This document shows, in pieces, positions 6,856-15,089 of a stretch of DNA of 22,428 bases (position 1 is the stretch's first letter; every line of letters begins with the position of its first letter). This DNA is from Gammaproteobacteria bacterium (GTDB taxonomy: Bacteria; Pseudomonadota; Gammaproteobacteria; Pseudomonadales; Azotimanducaceae), in contig NZNP01000063.1 of the NCBI GenBank assembly GCA_002694945.1, positions 1 to 22,428 of the forward strand. The letters run 5' to 3'. Both the position numbers and the translations under genes were made by a program. Below the pieces are notes generated by a model, which saw only the letters and a list, made by a program, of their open reading frames with translations, was not told the DNA's origin and ran no database searches.

Positions 6856-8418
6856 ATGGTTGAAACCCAAACTGGACACGATCGATCTGATGGTATTTCT
6901 TACGATGACATTCTAAGGAATGATACGGTCCCGCCACCAGCTGTCTACTTGGAAAATTCGCCGCTTGCTCCTGGAGTGACTCGAGTGCCTGTAGAGAAAT
7001 ATTTCTCAAGGGAACAGCATGAATTAGAAGTTGAACGTTTATGGAAGCGAGTTTGGCAAATGGCTTGTCACGAGTCCGATATAGCGAATGTGGGCGATAC
7101 GTATGTATACGATATCGCGGAGCTCTCCTTCATTGTAGTAAGGGTATCCGAAAACGAAGTCAAAGCGTTTCCCAATGCTTGTCTTCACCGCGGGAGAACG
7201 CTTTGCGATAGCCATCGACGTGAACTGAAAGTATTTCGCTGCCCATTTCATGGTTGGTCTTGGAATCTAGACGGTTCGTTAAAAGAGATCCCAGGCCATT
7301 GGGACTTTCCCTCTGTTAAAGCAGAAGAGTATGGGTTGCCGGAAATTAGGGTAGGACATTGGGGAGGGTTCGTCTTCATTAATCCGGATTCTGAATGTGA
7401 GCCCCTCGAAAACTTTTTAGGTGATATTGATCGTCACTTTGGTATTCCCTTTGAACGACGTTTCAAAGCTGCGCACTTGATCAAAGTTTTACCGTGTAAC
7501 TGGAAGGTTGCCCAGGAGGCGTTTATGGAGTCCTACCATGTAGTGGCCACCCATCCAGAACTACTCGGTTACTTTAGCGATGTTAATTCGAAATACGATG
7601 TGTTTGGAAATTTATCGCGCGCGATCTCCGCTTCTGGGCCGCCTAGTCCTCACACGGGTTTAGTTAATCCGGACATGTCTTCTTATCCGGACAAGAAAGC
7701 TTTCACGAGCCTAAGGCACATGATCAGCGGACATGTTTACAGGCGGCTCGGAGAAAATCGCGTTGAGGTAACTTTACAGGATGGACGTACAGGAATTTTT
7801 GATCAGTATGCTGAATATATCGACGGTGAGGTTAAGTCTGCGGACATTCAGATGTGCTCATGGGTTGGTGGTGCCATTTGCGAGGGAGAGGAAGATACTC
7901 CGATGGAATACTCAACGGAGTCGCCTCACGCTTATCGAGACGAAGTGGCTTCAGCACGTCGCGAGGCATTGCGACCTCAGTTTGGAGAAGGCGTCGAAAA
8001 AATTTCTGATGCTGATTTAGTTGACGCGATTTATTATTCTGTCTTCCCTAATATCAGTCCCTGGGGTGACTTTAATCCAATCTTTTATCGGTTCCGCCCT
8101 AATGGGTCGAATCCAGAAGAAAGTCTGCATGAAGTCATGTACATGGTGCCGCTACCAGAGGGTGTCCCAATGCCGGAGGCTGCGAACTGCACCTACTTGG
8201 GTGTCGATGATGACTATTGTGACGCGCCGGAAATAGGGAGTTCTCTAGCTAAAATCTTCAACCAGGATTTCGTTAATCATCGTCAGGTGCAGAAAGGTCT
8301 GCATTCTCATCCCAAGGGTCATACGATTTTTGCTAGTTACCAGGAGACTAAGATCCGTCATTTTCATCAGACGCTCGATAAATGGCTGTCAAGTGATAAG
8401 GCGCCGCTGTCGGAATAG
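6856..8418 (+). CDS. Rieske non-heme iron oxygenase, alpha subunit (Rieske oxygenase 1)
   Basis: A 520-aa ring-hydroxylating oxygenase large subunit. The Rieske [2Fe-2S] ligands are C109-L-H111 and C129-P-F-H132. The catalytic domain contains NWKVAQEAFMESYH, placing mononuclear-iron ligands at H228 and H233, with D471 (in FNQDFVNH) as the probable carboxylate ligand. It is about 70 residues longer than the paralogue at 20391. The extra length lies between residues 265 and 383 and includes a segment, about 294-338, ending GEVKSADIQMCSWV. No beta subunit is nearby, so an alpha-only oligomer is likely. It probably adds one or two oxygens to a cyclic substrate using electrons from a ferredoxin. 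The ribosome site before ATG at 6856 is weak. Confidence 0.93.
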   Translation: MVETQTGHDRSDGISYDDILRNDTVPPPAVYLENSPLAPGVTRVPVEKYFSREQHELEVERLWKRVWQMACHESDIANVGDTYVYDIAELSFIVVRVSENEVKAFPNACLHRGRTLCDSHRRELKVFRCPFHGWSWNLDGSLKEIPGHWDFPSVKAEEYGLPEIRVGHWGGFVFINPDSECEPLENFLGDIDRHFGIPFERRFKAAHLIKVLPCNWKVAQEAFMESYHVVATHPELLGYFSDVNSKYDVFGNLSRAISASGPPSPHTGLVNPDMSSYPDKKAFTSLRHMISGHVYRRLGENRVEVTLQDGRTGIFDQYAEYIDGEVKSADIQMCSWVGGAICEGEEDTPMEYSTESPHAYRDEVASARREALRPQFGEGVEKISDADLVDAIYYSVFPNISPWGDFNPIFYRFRPNGSNPEESLHEVMYMVPLPEGVPMPEAANCTYLGVDDDYCDAPEIGSSLAKIFNQDFVNHRQVQKGLHSHPKGHTIFASYQETKIRHFHQTLDKWLSSDKAPLSE

Positions 8419-8482
8419 ATATCGAGGAACGTATCTGCATGATAAAGGCGCTAAAGTTGGACCGAGCTCCCGATATTTGCCA

Positions 8483-8505
8483 TAACAAGACTTTACTCCT
8501 TGTTA
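8483..8505. promoter_or_regulatory. Inverted repeat TAACAAG-N9-CTTGTTA upstream of the globin gene
   Basis: Perfect 7-bp arms at 8483-8489 and 8499-8505 with a 9-base centre lie in the 160-base gap between Rieske 1 and the globin. It is AT-rich with no T-tract, so an operator is more likely than a terminator. The gap suggests the globin operon has its own promoter. Confidence 0.35.
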
Positions 8506-8578
8506 ACTAAATCGAGTTTATCGAAGAAGCATATATGTGTCGTCTACAATGCTTTTGATGCAAGATCTAAGGATCATT

Positions 8579-8986
8579 ATGTCTTCTAAGGATGATGTTA
8601 TTGCCGAGAGCCTTTCGTTAGTAGCCGAACGAGCCGGTGATGTTACGTCCGTTATTTACGAAAAATATTTTATGCGATGCCCAAGTGCTGAAGAGGTCAT
8701 GTCGCACCTTGACGCTCAGGTTTTGGGTAAGATGATGGAAGAGGTTTATCGGTTGCTGATGGTGAATGACTATGAGTCTGAAAATGATTACCTTAACTGG
8801 GAAGTTAGTAACCATGAAACGGCTTACAATGTTGAACCGCATATGTACGAAGGGTTTTTTAGCGCGGTTATCGATTCAGTCCGCGAAGTAATGGGCAGCC
8901 AATGGACGCCTGCGCTAGAGCGTGTTTGGGAGTCCAAGTGCGAAGAGTTACGATCTGAGATAGCACGGAGGTTTAGCGTCGATTGA
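8579..8986 (+). CDS. Single-domain globin-like protein
   Basis: A 135-aa all-helical protein. The pattern 'IYEKYFMRCPSAEEV' (26-40) resembles the B/C helices, and 'NHETAYNVEPHMYEGFFSAV' (78-97) resembles the F/G segment of bacterial globins, with H79 the best candidate for proximal heme ligand. 'GSQWTPALERVWESKCEEL' fits the H helix. The spacing from H79 to the conserved Val/Pro is one residue longer than in flavohemoglobin, so heme binding is likely but not certain. ATG at 8579 has AAGGA 5 bases upstream. A GTG at 8537 would add 14 residues without support. The stop overlaps the next gene's TTG start (TTGA). Possible roles are oxygen delivery or NO/oxygen sensing for the oxygenases. Confidence 0.72.
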   Translation: MSSKDDVIAESLSLVAERAGDVTSVIYEKYFMRCPSAEEVMSHLDAQVLGKMMEEVYRLLMVNDYESENDYLNWEVSNHETAYNVEPHMYEGFFSAVIDSVREVMGSQWTPALERVWESKCEELRSEIARRFSVD

Positions 8987-10698
8987 ATAAATTAAGCAGC
9001 GATTCTTTTGCCCTTACAGAGCCTGCGCGCGGTAAAGCCGGTCAGAAGGCGCATCCTGACCTAATAGAGCATTCCTCAAGATTAGAAAAGTGTTTCTATA
9101 GCTGCGGTCCTGACGCTTGGTGCTATGTTGGCAATGGCTTGTCTAATCAGACTTTCATTCGTGGCCCTGGGGGTATCATCGCGATTGATACAGGCGAAAG
9201 CATAGAGGAAATGCGAGCTGCGCTTGCTGCTTTAAGGGAAGTAACTGATCTGCCGATCGTAGCCTGCATCTATAGTCACTTTCACTATGTCAACGGCACC
9301 AAGGCGCTATTGGATGAAAGAGACGTCGAGTCGCTACCCATATATGGTCACGCAGGTATTCCGGCTAATCTGGCACGCTTTGGCGGCGAGGTGGGACCTA
9401 GGTCTAGTCGAGGACTTGTTCAGCAATTCGCCATTTTTTTGCCGGAAGAGGGTGAAGATGGACAGGTGAATGTCGGTTTGGGACGCTTTTACCGGAATCC
9501 TGAACATTCGCCGTTCTCTCCCGGCTACATTGCACCAAATATTACTTTTACAGAACCATTTTCAGATCAGATCGCGGGATTGGCCGTAGAAATGACCCCT
9601 GCGCCCAGCGACGCAACCGACTCTATAACAATCTGGTTTCCAGAATTGGGAGTCTGCGTAAACAACCTTGTTTGGCCTGCGCTCTTCAATATTTTTGCAA
9701 TTCGTGGCGAAGAGTTTCGTGATCCGCGCATTCTTCTAGAGGGGCTCGACCACCTTGCATCTTTGCCAGCAGTTCAATTAATAGCAGCGCACGGCCCTCC
9801 TTTGGAAGGCAGGAAAGAAATAGCTGGGGTTATCGAAGACTACGCGGATTCAATTCGCTACATTTGGGATCAGACCGTCCGCGGAATAAATAAAGGCTTG
9901 ACGCTTGATGAGCTTGCTGTCGATCTAAGCTTACCTGAGAGATTCGAGCGAACTTACTTTACACGGCAATTTTACGGTGTTGTGGAACACCATGTACGTC
10001 AGATACACGCGGGGCTCTTTGGTTGGTTCGATGACGATCCCTCTAAGCTATTTCCTCAGGTTCCTTTGGAGAGGGCACAGAAGCTGGTCAAAGGTTTCGG
10101 TGGAGTCGAACAGGTTCGCCAAGCTTTTGAAGAGGCGATTCAGTCAGAAGACTATCGATGGGCGATTGAGTTGTCCGATTGGCTGGTCAAAGTTAATGAT
10201 GACTCGAGTGATAAACATCGCCTAGCCACTGCGCTAAGAGCTGTTGGTCAGCGAACAACCTCAGCGAATATTCGAAATTGGTGCGTAACGAGAGCAATGG
10301 AGCTAGATGGCTTAATTGATCTCACGCGTTTCCGCCAACATCGCTTCGGTTACTCTGAAGTTATGGCAGGAGAACCCGCAGCTTTCGTTAAGCTTCTACG
10401 CGTACTGCTGGACCCAGACAAAGCTAAAGGTTTGCAAGGCGATTTGTGCTTTAAATTTGATGATGGTAGCAGCGCTGGCTTAACACTTCGCAATCAGGTC
10501 GCGGTTCCTACGGATGGCTCAAATTCAAGTATTAATATTGAGTTGGGTCATGAGTCCTGGGCCAGGTTATTGTCCGGTAAAATCTCACCTGAGGCGGCTG
10601 CGCTAAGCGGTGAGCTTAACGTGGTTAGGGGTTCGTTGGATGAGTTTTTAATGATCATGGGGGTCTTTGATCTTTGGCATGTCGATACTAAAAAATAA
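8983..10698 (+). CDS. Alkylsulfatase-like MBL-fold protein with altered metal ligands
   Basis: A 571-aa protein in three parts: a metallo-beta-lactamase domain (about 45-280), an alkylsulfatase dimerisation domain (about 285-430) and an SCP2-like lipid-binding domain (about 455-571). This is the SdsA1 order. The first zinc motif, HxHxDH in SdsA1, reads H99-F-H101-Y-V-N104, so the Asp and third His are replaced. The later Glu ligands also appear lost in 'SDATDSITIWFP' and 'CVNNLVWPALFN', whereas 'IAAHGPPLEG' keeps H270. It therefore probably does not act as a classical two-zinc sulfatase, though one metal or another hydrolysis is possible. It has no signal peptide, unlike secreted SdsA1. The start is TTG at 8983, 11 bases after GGAGG and overlapping the globin stop. 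Confidence 0.87.
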   Translation: MNKLSSDSFALTEPARGKAGQKAHPDLIEHSSRLEKCFYSCGPDAWCYVGNGLSNQTFIRGPGGIIAIDTGESIEEMRAALAALREVTDLPIVACIYSHFHYVNGTKALLDERDVESLPIYGHAGIPANLARFGGEVGPRSSRGLVQQFAIFLPEEGEDGQVNVGLGRFYRNPEHSPFSPGYIAPNITFTEPFSDQIAGLAVEMTPAPSDATDSITIWFPELGVCVNNLVWPALFNIFAIRGEEFRDPRILLEGLDHLASLPAVQLIAAHGPPLEGRKEIAGVIEDYADSIRYIWDQTVRGINKGLTLDELAVDLSLPERFERTYFTRQFYGVVEHHVRQIHAGLFGWFDDDPSKLFPQVPLERAQKLVKGFGGVEQVRQAFEEAIQSEDYRWAIELSDWLVKVNDDSSDKHRLATALRAVGQRTTSANIRNWCVTRAMELDGLIDLTRFRQHRFGYSEVMAGEPAAFVKLLRVLLDPDKAKGLQGDLCFKFDDGSSAGLTLRNQVAVPTDGSNSSINIELGHESWARLLSGKISPEAAALSGELNVVRGSLDEFLMIMGVFDLWHVDTKK

Positions 10699-11551
10699 AG
10701 TAGCCGTAGTTACCGGAGCGGCCGTCGGGTTAGGTAGAGCATACGCCGAAGCTTTGGCAGAGGCGGGTGTAAATCTCGCCGTTTGCGACGTAAGAGACGA
10801 AGTGATGGAGTTGCCTGAATTACTAGCCGATGACGGTGTGAAGGTTTTGACCAGTCAAGGCGATGTATCGGACCCGAAGCATGTTAAAAGTGTTGTTGAT
10901 GGTGCGTGTGAATATTTGGGTGGTATTGATATCTTGATCAACAATGCTGGAGTTTGGGGAGCAAGCACAGCAGATGATGATCTCGACAAATCTATAGCAG
11001 ACTATGAGTCGATCGTTGGTACTAATCTTAAGGGCGAATATCTTTTTGGTCGGGCGGTGATACCTATCATGCTGGCGCAGGCTCGGGGTGGCGACATAGT
11101 TAACATTGCGACGGATCATATGGTGACCTGCGGAACCCCGGATCATGTTTGTCCTGACCTTGAAAGCTGTCCTTGGGGTGAATCGCCCAGACCCACGGGA
11201 GGTGGCGACGCAATGGACCTTTACGATGCTGCGAAATGGGGGTTGAACGGATTACTATACGCCTGGGCTAAATCACTTGCACCCCATGGCATTAGGGTAA
11301 ACGCATTTTGTATGGGGGCCACCGATTCTTGGATGTTGCGTTCTTTTCACGGTCATAACCCTCCTCAGGAGGAGGTGGATAGCTGGATGCGTGCTGAAGA
11401 CAACGCTCGCGTTTTAATTGAACTCCTGGAAGAGGGGCCTTCCGGGAGGAATGCTCAAAACATCAATTTTTGCATTGGCCGACCGGTTGCCCTCGAAGCG
11501 CCAAACGATCACCGATATGTGCGTGCTGAACAAGTAAAGGTTATATCGTGA
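10679..11551 (+). CDS. SDR-family NAD-dependent dehydrogenase with insertion before the active-site Tyr
   Basis: A 290-aa classical SDR. The cofactor loop is TGAAVGLG (12-19), NNAG is at 88-91, and YDAAK at 182-186 gives the catalytic Tyr and Lys. D37 at the end of strand 2 points to NAD(H). The usual Ser is replaced by Thr (T145 in VNIATDH), which can serve the same role. Between it and Tyr lies a Cys/Pro/Gly-rich stretch of roughly 36 residues, about 24 longer than usual, probably an extra loop over the substrate. ATG at 10679 overlaps the previous gene by 20 bases; a TTG at 10667 is a less likely start. It probably oxidises an alcohol or dihydrodiol made by the oxygenases. Confidence 0.9.
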   Translation: MSILKNKVAVVTGAAVGLGRAYAEALAEAGVNLAVCDVRDEVMELPELLADDGVKVLTSQGDVSDPKHVKSVVDGACEYLGGIDILINNAGVWGASTADDDLDKSIADYESIVGTNLKGEYLFGRAVIPIMLAQARGGDIVNIATDHMVTCGTPDHVCPDLESCPWGESPRPTGGGDAMDLYDAAKWGLNGLLYAWAKSLAPHGIRVNAFCMGATDSWMLRSFHGHNPPQEEVDSWMRAEDNARVLIELLEEGPSGRNAQNINFCIGRPVALEAPNDHRYVRAEQVKVIS

Positions 11552-12321
11552 CCTCGATTAACCCAAAAGCGTCCACTCGCGTTGCCATCGTTAGTGGCGC
11601 AGCTCAAGGGCTGGGCCGAGCTTTTTCGTTGCGTCTAATGGAAGCTAACTACTGTGTAGTCGCTTTCGATATTGATGAGTCTGTTATGGATTTGCCAGTG
11701 ACGGCGAAGCTGATTGCGGATCAGTCGCAACGACTGGATGTCCAGGCCGTAGTAAAAACTGCATCTCAGCTAGGGCAGATAGGTGTCCTAGTAAACAATG
11801 CGGGCAAATGGAAATCGACGCCAGTAACAAGTGATTGGCAAACCTCGCTTGACGATTGGGATGAGATTATGGGGACAAATCTCCTAGGCGTGATGTTGTT
11901 GTCCAGGGCAGCGATTCCCCACATGAAGCTTTGTGGGGGACATATCATAAATATTTCGTCTTATTATGTATTGCCGGCTAAGAGTGATGGTACAAACCCG
12001 CCTGACACAGACCTATATAGTGCGTCGAAGTGGGCTTTGAATGGCTTTACAGACGCATGGGCAAAAAGGCTCGAAGCTTTCGGTATTACTGTTAATGGTC
12101 TTTGCATGGGAGCGGTAGATACACCAATGTTGCGAAATCTATTCCCGAGCGGAGATCTACCAGTCGATCTTCTGGAGAAAGTATTGCAACCTAAGGCTAT
12201 TGCCGACCAGATGATGGACTTGATGCTTAGCGGCCGAACAGGTGAAAACATTGGTGCATTCGTCGGTGAGCCTGTAACGATTGGTGAACAACCGCCATTG
12301 CACAAGCGGATAACAGGTTAG
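11548..12321 (+). CDS. SDR-family NAD-dependent dehydrogenase
   Basis: A 257-aa SDR paralogous to the one just upstream. It has SGAAQGLG (16-23), D41 favouring NAD, NNAG (83-86), INISS with the catalytic Ser near 137-138, and YSASK (157-161). Its Ser-to-Tyr loop is also lengthened (about 19 residues) but less than in its neighbour. The shared 'KWxLNGxxxAWAK', 'GIxVN' and 'CMGAxD' segments show a duplication origin. It starts with GTG overlapping the previous stop as GTGA, which indicates translational coupling. The two may form a hetero-oligomer or act on successive alcohols or epimers of one intermediate. Confidence 0.91.
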   Translation: MTSINPKASTRVAIVSGAAQGLGRAFSLRLMEANYCVVAFDIDESVMDLPVTAKLIADQSQRLDVQAVVKTASQLGQIGVLVNNAGKWKSTPVTSDWQTSLDDWDEIMGTNLLGVMLLSRAAIPHMKLCGGHIINISSYYVLPAKSDGTNPPDTDLYSASKWALNGFTDAWAKRLEAFGITVNGLCMGAVDTPMLRNLFPSGDLPVDLLEKVLQPKAIADQMMDLMLSGRTGENIGAFVGEPVTIGEQPPLHKRITG

Positions 12322-12324
12322 CTT

Positions 12325-13494
12325 GTGAGCTGGAGCCCTTTTTCTTCTGAAACCCTAGAGAACCCGGCAAGTGGAGTAAGACATCTGCTTCAGCAATGTC
12401 CCGTGCATTACTGTGACGAATTCAATCCAGCTTTCTACACCTTGTCACGATACGAGGATGTTGCTAACGCATTACGAGATGTTGACACGTTCTCTAGTCA
12501 GTTCGGCCAAGGGCCACGTTTCACAGAACCGGCAGGTATGCTTTGTGATCCGCCCCAGCATACTTTTTTTCGAAAATTGCTGCAGGGTTGGTTTACTCCT
12601 GTTGCGGTCAAAGGCCTGCGAAAGCCGGTTATCAATCTAACTCACCACCTGATAGACAGTATTTTGGAAGGTGATGGGAATTTCGATGCGCACGACGATC
12701 TTGCATTTCCATTGCCGGTGACGATTATCGCTCAGTTGCTGGGTGTGCCAGATGATGATCTGGAGCAGTTTAAATATTGGTCGGACATTCAAGTGGCTGC
12801 CATGGGCGCAGCTGACCCAGCCGTGTTTATCGACGATCAGCAAGCCTTTCAATCGTATATGCTCAATCACTTCCGAGGTAAACGTGCTCTTATTCAGGAC
12901 GGCGGTGATCAGACTGAAGATTTACTAGCGGTTATAGCTGGTGCCCGTGACGAGTCTGGTAACTACGCGTCAGAGGTTGATGCATTGTCCGTGCTCAATC
13001 AGCTTCTTGTAGGTGGCAATGAAACGACGACATCGCTTATCACCAATCTTTTATGGCGATTACTGGAACAACCTGCCCGTTGGGAGATGTTAAAAAAAGA
13101 ACCGACGTTGATACCGCAGGCAGTTGAGGAAAGTTTGCGGTACGACCCACCGGTGCTCGGTCTCTATCGTAGTACGACGCGAGAGGTTAAGCTGCATGGT
13201 CAGATAATACCAGCCGGTAGCAAAGTTTATATCCATTATGCCGCGGCGAATCGTGACCCCAGCGTTTTCAAGGAACCGGACCTATTTGATTTGACACGAC
13301 CATCGGCACGCCACATGTCTTTCGGCCTTGGCTTACATTTTTGTTTGGGGGCAACCACAGCTAGACTGGAAGCTGAGGTCGCACTGCGGCTCTTACTCGA
13401 AAAACTGCCCAACCTGAGGCTAGTTCATAACGGAGAGAGAATCGGACCATTTTTTCTCTGGGGAAGAAAAACATTGCCACTTGCGTGGCGCTAA
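12325..13494 (+). CDS. Cytochrome P450 (P450 A)
   Basis: A 389-aa soluble bacterial P450. The I-helix oxygen-activation motif is GGNETTT (230-236), with Asn-Glu in place of the more usual variable residue-Asp/Glu. The ExxR motif is E269-S-L-R272. The heme loop FGLGLHFCLG (333-342) provides the thiolate at C340. 'AAANRDP' (306-312) precedes the meander as usual. Length and motif order are complete. It is a class I type that needs ferredoxin and reductase. It begins with GTG at 12325, three bases after the SDR stop, so it belongs to the same transcript. The probable role is regiospecific hydroxylation of a hydrophobic substrate whose product is handled by the SDRs. Confidence 0.95.
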   Translation: MSWSPFSSETLENPASGVRHLLQQCPVHYCDEFNPAFYTLSRYEDVANALRDVDTFSSQFGQGPRFTEPAGMLCDPPQHTFFRKLLQGWFTPVAVKGLRKPVINLTHHLIDSILEGDGNFDAHDDLAFPLPVTIIAQLLGVPDDDLEQFKYWSDIQVAAMGAADPAVFIDDQQAFQSYMLNHFRGKRALIQDGGDQTEDLLAVIAGARDESGNYASEVDALSVLNQLLVGGNETTTSLITNLLWRLLEQPARWEMLKKEPTLIPQAVEESLRYDPPVLGLYRSTTREVKLHGQIIPAGSKVYIHYAAANRDPSVFKEPDLFDLTRPSARHMSFGLGLHFCLGATTARLEAEVALRLLLEKLPNLRLVHNGERIGPFFLWGRKTLPLAWR

Positions 13495-13503
13495 GGAGAA
13501 CAT

Positions 13504-14331
13504 ATGTCAGTCAATTTACTCATCGTAAGCAAGGGACATGCCTTTTCCCATGATTCTTTTTTAACGATGTTTGCGGAAATGAGTGATGTAGTTACGACGT
13601 TGGTGGAGCAACCTGCTGCTCAGGTAATTCTTCAACCAGAGAACGTCGCTCCTTATGATGCAGTACTCTTTTATGACATGTCAGGTATACCTGATGCAGG
13701 ATTGGTGCATGATGGCGCGAACAATACCGGACAACCGCCATCTGTCTACGTTGATGCGATCGAGAAGCTTCTTGATGCAGGTAAAGGGTTGGTCCTACTT
13801 AACCATGCGACTTTCAGCTGGCCGCTCTGGCCGTTATGGCGAGAAATAACGCAAAGTTCAGCTATGCTTCGAGCAGGCGAACTCGATGGTAAGCAAGTGC
13901 CGGGTTCAGGCTACAGAGGCGGACATGGTCCTCTTCCCAATGCCTCGGTAAAATTAATCTCTCAGGGTGATCATCCTGTTTTGGCGGGCCTGGAGACAGG
14001 TTTTGAGATTGCGGACGAGCTTTATCTAAAAACACCTCATTTTGAATCTGCTGTTACCCCACTTTTGCGAGCTGATTATGATTTTTCAACAGCCAATTTT
14101 ACCCCACCTCCTCTAGCTCCTGAGGAAGAACAGCAAAACTGGCAGCATCCTCAAGGTAGCGATCTGATAGCCTGGGCCCACTCTTGTAGGCGTTCCCCTG
14201 TTGTAGTAACGGACCTGGGTGATGGTCCCTCGGCGTTTGAGAACCCAGATTTCTCAAGGTTTATCGAGAATGCCGTGACATGGGTGTCGTCAGAGCACGC
14301 GCAACGCTGGGTTGAATCGAAAGCCGGCTGA
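13504..14331 (+). CDS. ThuA-like (glutamine-amidotransferase-fold) protein
   Basis: A 275-aa protein with a ThuA/class I amidotransferase-like alpha/beta fold. It opens 'VNLLIVSKGHAFSHDSF', followed by 'YDAVLFYDM' (strand), 'LLDAGKGLVLLNHATFSWPLW' (residues about 88-108), 'YRGGHGP' and 'GDHPVLAGLETGFEIADELYL'. The 'GxGxVxLxHA' and 'DHPxxxGL-x-F-x-x-DELY' segments are ThuA hallmarks, while the amidotransferase Cys is absent, as in that family. ThuA proteins are found with sugar and sterol-like catabolic genes and their biochemistry is poorly known. An AGGAGA lies 5 bases before ATG at 13504, and the gene follows P450 A by 9 bases. I infer a role in the same pathway but not a reaction. Confidence 0.78.
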   Translation: MSVNLLIVSKGHAFSHDSFLTMFAEMSDVVTTLVEQPAAQVILQPENVAPYDAVLFYDMSGIPDAGLVHDGANNTGQPPSVYVDAIEKLLDAGKGLVLLNHATFSWPLWPLWREITQSSAMLRAGELDGKQVPGSGYRGGHGPLPNASVKLISQGDHPVLAGLETGFEIADELYLKTPHFESAVTPLLRADYDFSTANFTPPPLAPEEEQQNWQHPQGSDLIAWAHSCRRSPVVVTDLGDGPSAFENPDFSRFIENAVTWVSSEHAQRWVESKAG

Positions 14332-14399
14332 CCGTAAAAAGTAATATATTCGTTTACCAAAAAACATTAGTCCAAATAAAAGAAGATAAGGAAGACAAA

Positions 14400-15089
14400 A
14401 TGGCAACAGTCATGATAGTGGGTGCAACCCGTGGCATAGGTCTCGAATTGGTTCGTCAGTATGCAGTGCAGGGAGACAATGTTATTGCCTGCGCGAGGGA
14501 TACCAGCGCGGCTTCTCTATTAGAGGAACTTGCTTCGAGTCATAGTAATGTAACTATCGAACAGCTTGATGTAGCGCAGTCCGAGTCGGTTAATGCAGCG
14601 GCAGAACGGATCGGTGATGTGGCAATAGATACCGTGATTGTAGTCGCTGGCGTCGTTGGTGGAATGCGTCAGTCTATTGATGATCTCGATCTAGAGGCAT
14701 GGCATGAGGCTTTCAGCGCTAATACCATTGGTCCGATTATGGTTGCGCGAGCCTTTAAACCTAATCTCGTGGCTTCAGGTGCAGGTAATCTAATGATTCT
14801 CTCCAGCCAATTGGGCGCATCTACTTGGCCCTTTGGTGGGATGTATATCTACTCAACCACCAAGGCGGCTGTTGGTAAAGCGGCCAAGATCCTCTCCATT
14901 GATTGGAAGGAAGACCCTATTATTGTTTCAGTGATGCATCCAGGATACGTCCAGACTGATATGGGTGGCCCTAATGCAGAAATCACCCCTGAGGAAAGTG
15001 CCTCAGGCATAAGAAGTGTAATTGGTAATCTATCTGCGGAAGATTCGGGTAACTTTTATAAATGGAACGGAGATATTCACCCTTGGTAA
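14400..15089 (+). CDS. C-factor-like short-chain dehydrogenase
   Basis: A 229-aa SDR of the C-factor (CsgA-like) subgroup. It has VGATRGIG (7-14), R33 after strand 2 suggesting NADP(H), SSQ with catalytic Ser near 135-136, and YSTTK (151-155). The C-terminal 'GYVQTDMGGPNAEITPEES' and 'GNFYKWNGDIHPW' segments are characteristic of this branch. The NNAG motif reads VVAG. AAGGA precedes ATG at 14400. A 68-base gap separates it from the ThuA-like gene, so it may have its own promoter or be the last gene of the operon. It ends directly against the convergent P450-like gene, with no room for a terminator. The likely role is carbonyl/alcohol interconversion in the pathway. Confidence 0.9.
   Translation: MATVMIVGATRGIGLELVRQYAVQGDNVIACARDTSAASLLEELASSHSNVTIEQLDVAQSESVNAAAERIGDVAIDTVIVVAGVVGGMRQSIDDLDLEAWHEAFSANTIGPIMVARAFKPNLVASGAGNLMILSSQLGASTWPFGGMYIYSTTKAAVGKAAKILSIDWKEDPIIVSVMHPGYVQTDMGGPNAEITPEESASGIRSVIGNLSAEDSGNFYKWNGDIHPW

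Noticed and set aside
8419..8578. Gap after Rieske 1 examined for a beta subunit or ferredoxin remnant
   Set aside because: Only 160 bases, with no coding pattern. The next gene is globin-like rather than an oxygenase beta subunit.
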